Below, piece after piece: positions 27,843 through 35,193 of a DNA stretch of 64,000 bases. The stretch comes from an uncultured Clostridia bacterium. Lineage in GTDB: Bacteria; Bacillota; Clostridia; Christensenellales; UBA1242. Below the pieces are notes generated by a model that was not told the origin of the DNA, made no database searches, and saw nothing but the letters and a program-made list of their open reading frames with translations. Each line of letters opens with the position of its first letter. Position 1 is the stretch's first letter. The position numbers and the translations under genes were made by a program. The DNA lies in NCBI GenBank assembly GCA_944383915.1, contig CALWRJ010000016.1, positions 62,001 through 126,000 on the forward strand, read 5' to 3'.

Positions 27843-28298
27843 ATGAAAAGGTTTCAACACGAACTTGGTTTTGCTTTTAAGTTAAGTGATGACTGGGAGC
27901 AAATAGATAACACAAATAACGAGAAAGAATTCATCGACCATTCTATTATGAAATTATACAACCAGAAAACAGATGAGGAACTTTATGTTCTTTTTGATGG
28001 TTTTTTGGCAAACTCTGTTTTTGATGGATATTTTGAAAGCATCAAAGAAGATTTTGAGCCTAATAAGAGAGTAGTTAGAAGCGAGAAATTTGATTTTCAA
28101 TTTAACAATCAAATTATGTCTGTTTACAAGGTATTAAGTATTGATGAAAAAAGAAATAAATGGCGCCTAGATTATTTCTTTAAATTATCCTTAAAAAACA
28201 ATGCTATAGGACACCTTGTGTTGATATCAAAGGAAGACAAACCTCAACTTGATGAATTTATGCAAAAAGTATTATCAACTTGGGAATTTTTAAATTAG
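27843..28298 (+). CDS. Hypothetical protein, first gene of the metallopeptidase cassette
   Basis: I do not recognise this 151-residue protein. It is soluble, without signal peptide or membrane helices, and mixes charged and aromatic residues. The layout of alternating strands with a C-terminal helix (residues 128-150, ending near WEFLN) resembles small Mog1/PsbP-like or DcrB-like proteins, but that is only a shape impression. A consensus promoter precedes it and the metallopeptidase gene follows 9 nt later, so the two are almost certainly co-expressed. A binding partner or inhibitor of the peptidase is a reasonable guess, not a demonstrated role. Confidence 0.7.
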   Translation: MKRFQHELGFAFKLSDDWEQIDNTNNEKEFIDHSIMKLYNQKTDEELYVLFDGFLANSVFDGYFESIKEDFEPNKRVVRSEKFDFQFNNQIMSVYKVLSIDEKRNKWRLDYFFKLSLKNNAIGHLVLISKEDKPQLDEFMQKVLSTWEFLN

Positions 28299-28307
28299 GA
28301 GTAATAA

Positions 28308-30071
28308 ATGAGAGAATTTATAAATGTTATAAATAAAGCTAATACAATTGAAATGCCTAGTTCTTTTAGGCCAACATTTACTAGTGCTATGAAAAAATTT
28401 TCTAATTACTTTGATAAAAATCCTGTAAATATTGACTTTAATAGGTTATTTTCTAATTTTTTACTTAGCGGCAAAAAGTTAAAAATAAAGTATGATAACG
28501 ACACCCTAGAAAGAATGCAAGCCCATGGTTTATGTAAATATAGCACAAATGAAATTTTACTTCGCGAAAGTTTTAACTTAACACCATATGATGAGCATGT
28601 ATTTATGCATGAATTTGTTCACTTTTTAATTCACCACAGCTATCCAAATATTGACACCACGCTTCCTTCTTGGGCCGATGAAATGATGACTGAGTATTGT
28701 GCATCTTTAATAGATGATAAAAAATATTATGACAATTATTACGACTTAATAAATATTTCTAAAGAGATTGAAAAATATCTTGAACCAATAAATCCAAAGG
28801 AATATTTTAATGGGAATTTTAATGACTATTTAACAAGGAACAATTTAAATAGTCCTGAAATGAATAGATATTTTGAAATCTGTCAAAATTCACACAAACA
28901 TACTACCAGTGAAGTAATTGATGCTAATACGGAAATTTTAAGAAACATTCTTAATACCCGCGCAAATAGACTAACATTCTCAAATATAAGCCTAAAAGAT
29001 TTTACTGAAGATGTTTATAACACTACATTTAGTTCAAAAATCGGTTATAATAATACTTTCCTAGACGGCTACAGGAAACACTTAGTTTTAGATTTTATAA
29101 AAAATCGAACCGGATATAGCGTTGAAAAAGATGCAGATATTTCTAACGCCCTAGACAATTATAGAACTTTAGAAATATTTAAAAATGAATATTCAAGACA
29201 AGATTTTTACAATCCTAAAACTATGGTTATCGATGGAACACCTATTTATATTGCAAGATCTAGAACAGATCCAAATTCAATCTATGTTGTAGCAAATCAT
29301 AAAGGCAAAGATATTCACAATATAGTAGAAATAAATCATGGTATGGACATACAGGAAATTCGTGGTTCAGGCATAAGACTTACACAAACCTCTTCAAAAT
29401 ATACCAATTACTCAACATTTAATATAAACGGCGTTGAACTGGCTTATGATTTCAATAATTCAACAATACAAGTAACGAATAATCCTCTCAATAAACAATG
29501 TTCTTTAAGTGAATCCTACGGCAATTCAAATGATATCATTGAACAAATAAAATCAAGGGCTATATCGTTAAAAGACCAAGGACTAACTAATCAATTTTTT
29601 GATGAGAAAACCAATAGTCGAGTTTATAGCACTGATATGATTTATTCAAGATATATAGATTACTTATCGTATATTCAACAAAGAATAGGTTCCCCTCTTT
29701 TAATACATAAAAAAACTGTCATATTTACAGGCTCAAAAGACAATCCTTCAATAACAACAATGCCTATGTATGACAAATTTCTTGAAACACCAACTAAGTT
29801 TAAAATTGATTCTATTAGCAAAAATAACATTCCTCAAATATTTGATAAAATGAATGCAGATTACGGAGAGCAATTCGTTTTGTCCGCAATAGCAAAAGAT
29901 GGCAAAGAAATTGCTGTTGCTAATTTTATCAAAGGAAATGGCGATAATAATTTTGGAATAAGTATAAATTGGAATAGTGTTCTTGAATATATTCCTAAAA
30001 CTATGCAAACACAAATTATTCAAGAAAATGCTAGTGCAAGTCGTCCAAGAAACACAGGACTTAATTTTTAA
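28308..30071 (+). CDS. Putative gluzincin-type zinc metallopeptidase
   Basis: The 587-residue protein has HEFVH at residues 101-105 and, 19 residues later, E125 in the context PSWADEMMTEY. This HExxH-x19-E pattern, with a W-x-x-E-x-x-x-E-Y segment, matches the zinc site of gluzincin (clan MA) peptidases. There is no signal peptide or membrane segment. The remaining 450 residues are not recognised; residues 300-400 look beta-rich and may bind a partner or substrate. ATG at 28308 is preceded by AGGAG. It is followed by a strong terminator, so the cassette is self-contained. Function and target are unknown. Confidence 0.75.
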   Translation: MREFINVINKANTIEMPSSFRPTFTSAMKKFSNYFDKNPVNIDFNRLFSNFLLSGKKLKIKYDNDTLERMQAHGLCKYSTNEILLRESFNLTPYDEHVFMHEFVHFLIHHSYPNIDTTLPSWADEMMTEYCASLIDDKKYYDNYYDLINISKEIEKYLEPINPKEYFNGNFNDYLTRNNLNSPEMNRYFEICQNSHKHTTSEVIDANTEILRNILNTRANRLTFSNISLKDFTEDVYNTTFSSKIGYNNTFLDGYRKHLVLDFIKNRTGYSVEKDADISNALDNYRTLEIFKNEYSRQDFYNPKTMVIDGTPIYIARSRTDPNSIYVVANHKGKDIHNIVEINHGMDIQEIRGSGIRLTQTSSKYTNYSTFNINGVELAYDFNNSTIQVTNNPLNKQCSLSESYGNSNDIIEQIKSRAISLKDQGLTNQFFDEKTNSRVYSTDMIYSRYIDYLSYIQQRIGSPLLIHKKTVIFTGSKDNPSITTMPMYDKFLETPTKFKIDSISKNNIPQIFDKMNADYGEQFVLSAIAKDGKEIAVANFIKGNGDNNFGISINWNSVLEYIPKTMQTQIIQENASASRPRNTGLNF

Positions 30072-30073
30072 AG

Positions 30074-30099
30074 AGTGTTGTATATCAACACTTTTTTTA
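30074..30099 (+). terminator. Terminator of the metallopeptidase cassette
   Basis: AGTGTTG and CAACACT pair around a TATAT loop and are followed by seven T residues. It closes the two-gene cassette and lies at the 3' end of the convergent glmS. Confidence 0.88.
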
Positions 30100-31971
30100 T
30101 TCTACAGTTACCGATTTTGCAAGATTTCTAGGTTTATCGGGGTCAAGATTTTTTGCGATAGAAACATGATAAGCAAGAAGCTGCAGGGGTTTCATTGCGA
30201 CAAAGGGCGTAAGTAAATTGTTACTATCTGGTAAGACAATCTGCTTGTAAACAAATTGCTTTAACTCTTTAAATGGACTAAATAAAATTACCTTAGCTCC
30301 CCTACTATTTAACTCGTGAATATTGTTTAAAGTTTTATCGTACAAATCTTTTTGTATAAGAATAGCCACAACTATGCAATCTTTTTTAATTAACGCAAGA
30401 CTTCCGTGTTTTAATTCGCCTGCTGGCATCGCCTCACAATGAATATAGCTTATTTCTTTTAACTTGAGTGCACCTTCAAGAGCAAGCAAATAATCAATTC
30501 CTCTACCTATAAAATAAATACTCTCTTCATCTTTAATAGCATCTACAATTTCATATAGCGCATCAGTATAATTTGCGAATTTATTTTTAATGTTCGTTTT
30601 TATAATACTTTCTATATTAAATTGCATAGGTATGTTTTTAATTTTTGCTATATACTCGATTAAAACATACAATGCCGCGATTTGTGCCATATAGGCTTTT
30701 GTAGATGCAACAGCAATTTCAGGGCCTGCACTTGTGGGTATAACATAATCAACCATACTTTCCATACGGCTTGCTGGCACATTAGTAATGGCTATAGTTG
30801 TAGCACCTTTCATTTTTGCTAACTCTACACAAGATAGCGTATCAGCAGTCTCACCACTTTGACTAATAAATACACAAATGCTTTTTGAATTTAAAATTGG
30901 ATTTTTATATCGAAATTCGCTAGCGTAATCTAAGTCAACAGGAATTTGAAGTTGATTTTCGATTATATATTTTGCGAGCATACCAGCATGAAGGGCTGTT
31001 CCACAGGCTGTTATATGTAAATTAAATTCTTTTTTAAACAAATTCGCAGGTATATTATATAAAGATTTAGACTTTTGGAGTCGGTTAATTGTCTCAATTA
31101 CACTATCGGGTCCCTGTTCAATTTCTTTTTCCATAAAGTGTTTATACTTACCTAATATAACTTCCTCAGGACGAATTTCAATATTTTGAAAATTAGGTTT
31201 AATTAAATTTAATTCCCCGTCAAATATAGTTACTTTATCTTTTGTAATATATCCCAATTCATTATCCTTTATATTATAAAACTTTTTACAAATACTAAGT
31301 AGCGCAGGAGTATCGCTGGCTAAAAAATATTCTAACTCACCTTTGCCTATAATTAATGGGCTTTTTTGTTTAGCGAAGAAAATAGTATCATCATATCCTT
31401 TAATTAAAATCGCAACTGCATAAGAGCCCCTACAAAGACTTATTGCACTATTTAATGCCTTAATTATGCTTTTTTTACTTATTTTATAAGTATTATGCAA
31501 AGTACTATGCATAGTATTATGCGTTGCATAGTATTGTGTTAATTGCGGGTTTTGCTCTAATAATTTCTCGCTAAATAGATTTGAAAAAACTTCAGTGTCA
31601 GTGTTGGATACAAATTTATAACCTCGCTTTAAAAGCTCATTTTTTAATGTAGAATAGTTTTCGATAATTCCATTATGAACAACTGCCAAAATACCATACA
31701 TATCCAAATGTGGATGAGCATTTATTTTATTTGGAGCACCATGTGTTGCCCATCGAGTGTGCCCAATTGCACATGATGCTGGTATTATTTTATTTTTTAA
31801 AAATTTAGTTAAATTTTCAAGTTTTCCAACTTGCTTTACTACACTTAAATTATCACCATCAGCATAGGCTATACCAGCAGAGTCGTACCCTCGATATTCT
31901 AATGCCTGCAAACATTGAAGCGCATATGGCACTGCTAATTTATTCCCTATATATCCAACTATTCCACACAT
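30097..31971 (-). CDS. glmS: Glutamine-fructose-6-phosphate aminotransferase with repeat insertion
   Basis: The 624-residue enzyme has the N-terminal nucleophile Cys2 in MCGIVGYIGN, the glutaminase domain (to about residue 240) and two SIS domains; the C-terminus ends PRNLAKSVTVE as usual. It makes glucosamine 6-phosphate for cell-wall synthesis. In the glutaminase domain, after the NTDTEV motif, there is an insertion of about 20 residues containing the four-residue repeats HNTM, HSTL and HNTY (about 149-160), encoded by a 12-bp DNA repeat. The start overlaps murI by 13 nt. No glmS ribozyme is seen upstream because murI occupies that position. Confidence 0.96.
   Translation of the reverse strand: MCGIVGYIGNKLAVPYALQCLQALEYRGYDSAGIAYADGDNLSVVKQVGKLENLTKFLKNKIIPASCAIGHTRWATHGAPNKINAHPHLDMYGILAVVHNGIIENYSTLKNELLKRGYKFVSNTDTEVFSNLFSEKLLEQNPQLTQYYATHNTMHSTLHNTYKISKKSIIKALNSAISLCRGSYAVAILIKGYDDTIFFAKQKSPLIIGKGELEYFLASDTPALLSICKKFYNIKDNELGYITKDKVTIFDGELNLIKPNFQNIEIRPEEVILGKYKHFMEKEIEQGPDSVIETINRLQKSKSLYNIPANLFKKEFNLHITACGTALHAGMLAKYIIENQLQIPVDLDYASEFRYKNPILNSKSICVFISQSGETADTLSCVELAKMKGATTIAITNVPASRMESMVDYVIPTSAGPEIAVASTKAYMAQIAALYVLIEYIAKIKNIPMQFNIESIIKTNIKNKFANYTDALYEIVDAIKDEESIYFIGRGIDYLLALEGALKLKEISYIHCEAMPAGELKHGSLALIKKDCIVVAILIQKDLYDKTLNNIHELNSRGAKVILFSPFKELKQFVYKQIVLPDSNNLLTPFVAMKPLQLLAYHVSIAKNLDPDKPRNLAKSVTVE
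31489..31536. repeat. 12-bp tandem repeat inside glmS
   Basis: ATGC recurs every 12 bp (GC at 31497, 31509, 31521) within units of the type ATAATACTATGC on the minus strand. Being a multiple of three, the repeat keeps the reading frame and yields the HNTM/HSTL/HNTY peptide repeats. The same words recur in the intergenic gap at 34934-34981. Confidence 0.8.
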
Positions 31972-32732
31972 AATTCACTACCTCTTGTTTTTAATAAATT
32001 CCATGCGGAAACTAGATTAATTCCGCAATTCGCTTTATTTGTATAAACAATTAATTTACCTATTTTATTTTCATATGCCTTTTTTATTATTTGATTTGAT
32101 ACGCCTTGGTTTCCATCATAAATTTTTATATCAGTACTTAATATTTCTTTTAATATTGGTTTTAAGTATATGTAATGAGTGCAGCCTAGCACTAAAGCGT
32201 CAATTTTTTGTAAATAGGGCAGCAAATAATTTTTTAAAATAGAACGAAGCGTTTCAAGTGAATCAATATTTTGCTCTATTAGAGTTGATAAATTTGGTAA
32301 AGATAAGGTATATAAATTAATATTTTCATTTTGTTTTTGCGATTTAATAAGTTTATTATACTTAATAGTATTTTCGGTTGCTATCACAAGTATATTCTTT
32401 TTATTATCTCGAATAGCAGGAATTATTGCGGGTTCTGTACCAACGATAAACTTATTTGTATAAATTCGCCTAACAACATTTACAGCAACCGCAGTCATAG
32501 TATTACACGCAAGCACAATACCTTGAGGATTATATTTTTGATTTAGAAAATGCAAATTTTCAAGTAGTTTTTTTCGCAAAAAAGTTGCACTACGCGAACC
32601 AAAAGGCGCGTTTTCATAATCTGCAAAATAAATATAATCACAATTAGGTTGTTTTTTTATTGTCTCATAAAGGACAGTTAAGCCACCTATTCCACTATCT
32701 ATAAATAAAATTGGTTTGTTCGCTTTTTTCAT
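31959..32732 (-). CDS. murI: Glutamate racemase
   Basis: The 257-residue enzyme interconverts L- and D-glutamate for peptidoglycan. It has the FIDSGIGG motif at the N-terminus and both catalytic cysteines, C76 in ACNTMT and C184 in GCTHY. The length is typical. It overlaps the start of glmS by 13 nt, so two cell-wall precursor genes are translationally coupled. Confidence 0.95.
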   Translation of the reverse strand: MKKANKPILFIDSGIGGLTVLYETIKKQPNCDYIYFADYENAPFGSRSATFLRKKLLENLHFLNQKYNPQGIVLACNTMTAVAVNVVRRIYTNKFIVGTEPAIIPAIRDNKKNILVIATENTIKYNKLIKSQKQNENINLYTLSLPNLSTLIEQNIDSLETLRSILKNYLLPYLQKIDALVLGCTHYIYLKPILKEILSTDIKIYDGNQGVSNQIIKKAYENKIGKLIVYTNKANCGINLVSAWNLLKTRGSELCVE

Positions 32733-32787
32733 AGTAGTAAGTTATGAAAGAAAAATTAATTTTGCTAATATTTTGTTATAAAAATAA

Positions 32788-32824
32788 AACCCACCTAATT
32801 TTATTAAAATAGTGGGCTTTTTTA
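32788..32824. terminator. Terminator downstream of gpr
   Basis: An AACCCAC/GTGGGCTT stem with an AT-rich inner stem is flanked by T-rich sequence on both strands (TTTTATTT on minus, CTTTTTT on plus). On the minus strand it would end gpr before murI. Confidence 0.75.
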
Positions 32825-32856
32825 ATATAGGATTTTGATTAATAGAATTTAAGTTA

Positions 32857-32897
32857 ATTATAACTTTTGGTTATAAATAATAACTAAAAGTTATAAT
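32857..32897 (-). repeat. 18-bp inverted repeat just after gpr
   Basis: Arms 32857-32874 and 32880-32897 are complementary at 17 of 18 positions, the exception being a G-T pair, around a 5-nt loop. There is no T-run, so this is not an ordinary terminator. It begins about 16 nt beyond the gpr stop and may stabilise the mRNA 3' end. Confidence 0.8.
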
Positions 32898-32913
32898 CAA
32901 AAAATTAGTTAAA

Positions 32914-33702
32914 TCAAATATAATTTTTGTAATTTTTACCATGGACAGCTTCATTAATAGTATGTGATAAAACGCGTGCACAAAATTTTGTATAAATATC
33001 TATTTCTTTAGGGGTAACAATATAATTTTTTCTATCATATCCAAAATATGAAGCGTTTATCATTAGGGGGACTCCAATAGCAATGACATCAGTTTTAAGT
33101 GTTTTCTTATTCAATGGCTTATTTTTATTGCCTATGCCAGCACCTGGTGAAATACCTGTATCGCTAAATTGAAAACTGCATCCTAATCTCTCGGGGGTAT
33201 TCGCTGTAAGAGCATCTATTAAAATCACAGTTTTTGGTTTTATTGAATGAACAACACCACTAACAATATCCGCAGTTGAAAAGCCGTTTATGCCACTTAC
33301 TCCTGGTATTAAAGCAGACAAATCACCTAAATCAGCACGAACATCAGCAGGCATATAATGTGTAGCAAAAAGATTTTTTACCACCTGTGCACCAAGACTA
33401 TCCGCTACTAAAAATGCGTTTCCAAGACCAACGACTAAAATAGTACCCTTTTGCTCGCCTAAATACTCTTTTAAAATTTCTACAAGCTTTTTTATTAAAA
33501 ATTTCCGCGCTGGCTCGGACATATGAAATTCTCGAGAACAATTAAGTGTAGTGTACTTACCTTTTTGCTTATGATAAAATTGGGCGAGTTTTTCAGTATT
33601 GATATCTAGGAAAAATTTTTTAGTATCATACTTTCCGCTGTAAATTTGCTCCCCTAGCACACCGGAATCGCGCATTAATTTACTGTTAAAATTATTCTGC
33701 AT
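32914..33702 (-). CDS. gpr: Germination protease GPR-like (short form)
   Basis: The 262-residue protein has the GPR (peptidase family A25) hallmarks: a VVGLGNAFLVADSLGAQV segment near residue 88, IDALTANTPERL near 160 and SDTGISPGAGIGNK near 180. In sporeformers the protease degrades small acid-soluble proteins during germination and is made in the forespore as a zymogen. This version is about 100 residues shorter than the Bacillus protein, chiefly at the C-terminus. It is therefore either a compact lineage-specific form or a related YyaC-like protein; the SDTGI and ERL motifs favour GPR. Confidence 0.85.
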   Translation of the reverse strand: MQNNFNSKLMRDSGVLGEQIYSGKYDTKKFFLDINTEKLAQFYHKQKGKYTTLNCSREFHMSEPARKFLIKKLVEILKEYLGEQKGTILVVGLGNAFLVADSLGAQVVKNLFATHYMPADVRADLGDLSALIPGVSGINGFSTADIVSGVVHSIKPKTVILIDALTANTPERLGCSFQFSDTGISPGAGIGNKNKPLNKKTLKTDVIAIGVPLMINASYFGYDRKNYIVTPKEIDIYTKFCARVLSHTINEAVHGKNYKNYI

Positions 33703-33754
33703 CTCTATCTCCCCTGTTTTACTTAATTATTTACAAAAAATTAGTTTATAACTC

Positions 33755-33783
33755 TTGCAAAAAACATTTTTTTATGATAATAT
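33755..33783 (+). promoter_or_regulatory. rpsT promoter
   Basis: TTGCAA (33755-33760), a 17-bp spacer ending in TGA, and TAATAT (33778-33783) lie upstream of the rpsT ribosome binding site AGGAG. Confidence 0.7.
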
Positions 33784-33815
33784 TAATAAGTATTAAAAAT
33801 TTTTAGGAGAAAAAA

Positions 33816-34091
33816 GTGGCAAACATAAAATCACAGAAAAAGAGAATTATCACTAACGAACAAGCAAGAATTGCCAACAAATCAAAGAAATCTCGTATTG
33901 CTACCGAAATTCGCAAATTCCGCGAAAGTATCGCAGCAAAAGATTTTGATAAAGCTGAAGCAATTCTTAAAGATGTGGTAAGTTTAATCGACCGCGCACG
34001 CTTGGACAATGTTTATCAAGCAAACACAGCGAATAGAAAAAAAGCTAACCTTGCTCGTGAATTGTACAATGCTAAAAATGCGGAAAAATAA
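33816..34091 (+). CDS. rpsT: Ribosomal protein S20
   Basis: The 91-residue basic, helical protein starts MANIKSQKKRI, the standard S20 N-terminus, and ends with the conserved TANRKKANLAR helix. It starts with GTG, preceded by TTAGGAG. S20 stabilises the 16S rRNA in the small subunit. The adjacency of gpr and rpsT, divergently arranged, is a common Firmicute layout. Confidence 0.97.
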   Translation: MANIKSQKKRIITNEQARIANKSKKSRIATEIRKFRESIAAKDFDKAEAILKDVVSLIDRARLDNVYQANTANRKKANLARELYNAKNAEK

Positions 34092-34100
34092 AATCGTACA

Positions 34101-34124
34101 GCCTCCTTTTTAGGAGGTTTTTTT
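34101..34124 (+). terminator. rpsT terminator
   Basis: CCTCC and GGAGG pair across a TTTTTA loop, followed by seven T residues. The downstream deacetylase gene starts 19 nt later and must rely on read-through or a promoter not recognised here. Confidence 0.85.
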
Positions 34125-34142
34125 AAATAAAAAGGAGAAAAT

Positions 34143-34883
34143 ATGAAACTAATTTTAAATGCTGATGACTTTGGACTTAGCCCTAGTATAAATCAAGGTA
34201 TTATAGATTGCTTTAATGAGGGGCTAATTAGTAGTACTACAATGATGATGAATACCCCCTACACTGACGAGGCTATTCGCCTTGCAAAAGAACATAATCT
34301 TAAAAATGTTGGTATTCACTTAAACCTTACCTATGGGAAATCCGTGCTACCTGCAAATGAAGTAAGTAGTCTTGTCGATGAAAATGGAATTTTTCATTAT
34401 GTCTGTATGCTTGGATATTATACTCAATATCTTGACGCCAAAAAAGAATTGCGCGCACAAATTGAAAAATTTTTAGCAAGCGGATTAACACCAACTCATA
34501 TCGATCATCATCATTATTTTAACGAAGTACCTAATATTTTAAAGGCATATTTAGAACTCGCGAAGGAATATAATTTACCCATTCGTGCTATGGATGAAAA
34601 TGTTCGCAAGCTTGCTCGTGATATGAATATAAAAACTACTGATGAATTTTCTTTTGCCTTTCATGGTAATGGTGTAGATATAGATACTTTTAGAATTTTA
34701 AAAAGTCTTTACTGGAAACGCAATATATCACTAGAAATTTTAACACATGTTGGCTATGTTGATGAATACACGAGCAGACAAACAAATTATCTTATTCGCG
34801 AGGACGAAATTAATGTTTTACGCGAGGCTAAAAAACAGGGCTATTTTGACGATGTGGAATTAATAGGTTTTGGCAACTTATAA
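34143..34883 (+). CDS. YdjC/ChbG-family carbohydrate deacetylase
   Basis: The 246-residue protein has the family motif LNADDFGLSPSINQGI at the N-terminus, with the metal-binding Asp pair, and THIDHHHYF near residue 120 with the metal-binding His residues. Members remove acetyl groups from chitooligosaccharides or other N-acetyl sugars. There is no signal peptide, so it acts in the cytoplasm. AAGGAG eight bases upstream supports the start. The physiological sugar is not evident; no chitin-uptake genes are nearby. Confidence 0.9.
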   Translation: MKLILNADDFGLSPSINQGIIDCFNEGLISSTTMMMNTPYTDEAIRLAKEHNLKNVGIHLNLTYGKSVLPANEVSSLVDENGIFHYVCMLGYYTQYLDAKKELRAQIEKFLASGLTPTHIDHHHYFNEVPNILKAYLELAKEYNLPIRAMDENVRKLARDMNIKTTDEFSFAFHGNGVDIDTFRILKSLYWKRNISLEILTHVGYVDEYTSRQTNYLIREDEINVLREAKKQGYFDDVELIGFGNL

Positions 34884-34933
34884 TTTAAAATTTAGTCTGA
34901 TATGCTATTGATACTATTTAACTTTGATTCCAA

Positions 34934-34981
34934 GCATAAAAGTATGCATAAAATTTACTGCATAGTATTGAGCATAGTACT
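34934..34981. repeat. Degenerate 12-bp repeat related to the glmS repeat
   Basis: GCAT recurs at 34934, 34946, 34960 and 34972 (spacings 12, 14, 12). On the minus strand units read AGTACTATGC and AATACTATGC, the same words as in glmS at 31489-31536. Confidence 0.7.
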
Positions 34982-35002
34982 AAAGGAAATATAAAAATAT
35001 AA

Positions 35003-35036
35003 AAAATGATGCCTAATTTTATGGCATCATTTTAAT
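35003..35036. terminator. Bidirectional terminator after the deacetylase gene
   Basis: An 11-bp stem AAAATGATGCC/GGCATCATTTT closes around a 9-nt loop. T-rich tails lie on both strands. Confidence 0.8.
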
Positions 35037-35193
35037 ATTATAATTCTAAAATACTTCGTTTGAAGTGATTTATGTTCCTATTGAATTTAATATAATTGAA
35101 ATTTATTATAAAATTTCGCTGTCACTTAAATTTGTTTGGTCATTGGTGGTTTAGTTGTTTGTTTTAGATTTTTGTTTTATTAAAATTATTATA

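Larger units (their letters stand above)
34884..35193. other. Intergenic gap with degenerate 12-bp repeat and terminator
   Basis: No gene is seen in this 310-bp AT-rich gap. It contains the repeat at 34934-34981 and a bidirectional hairpin at 35003-35033. The remainder, including an 18-bp near-palindromic CTTCGTTTGAAGTG motif near 35055 that is like one at 45243, is unassigned. Confidence 0.7.

Noticed and set aside
32733..32913. Search for a glmS ribozyme or riboswitch upstream of glmS
   Set aside because: murI overlaps the glmS start and the region before murI has no ribozyme-like core.
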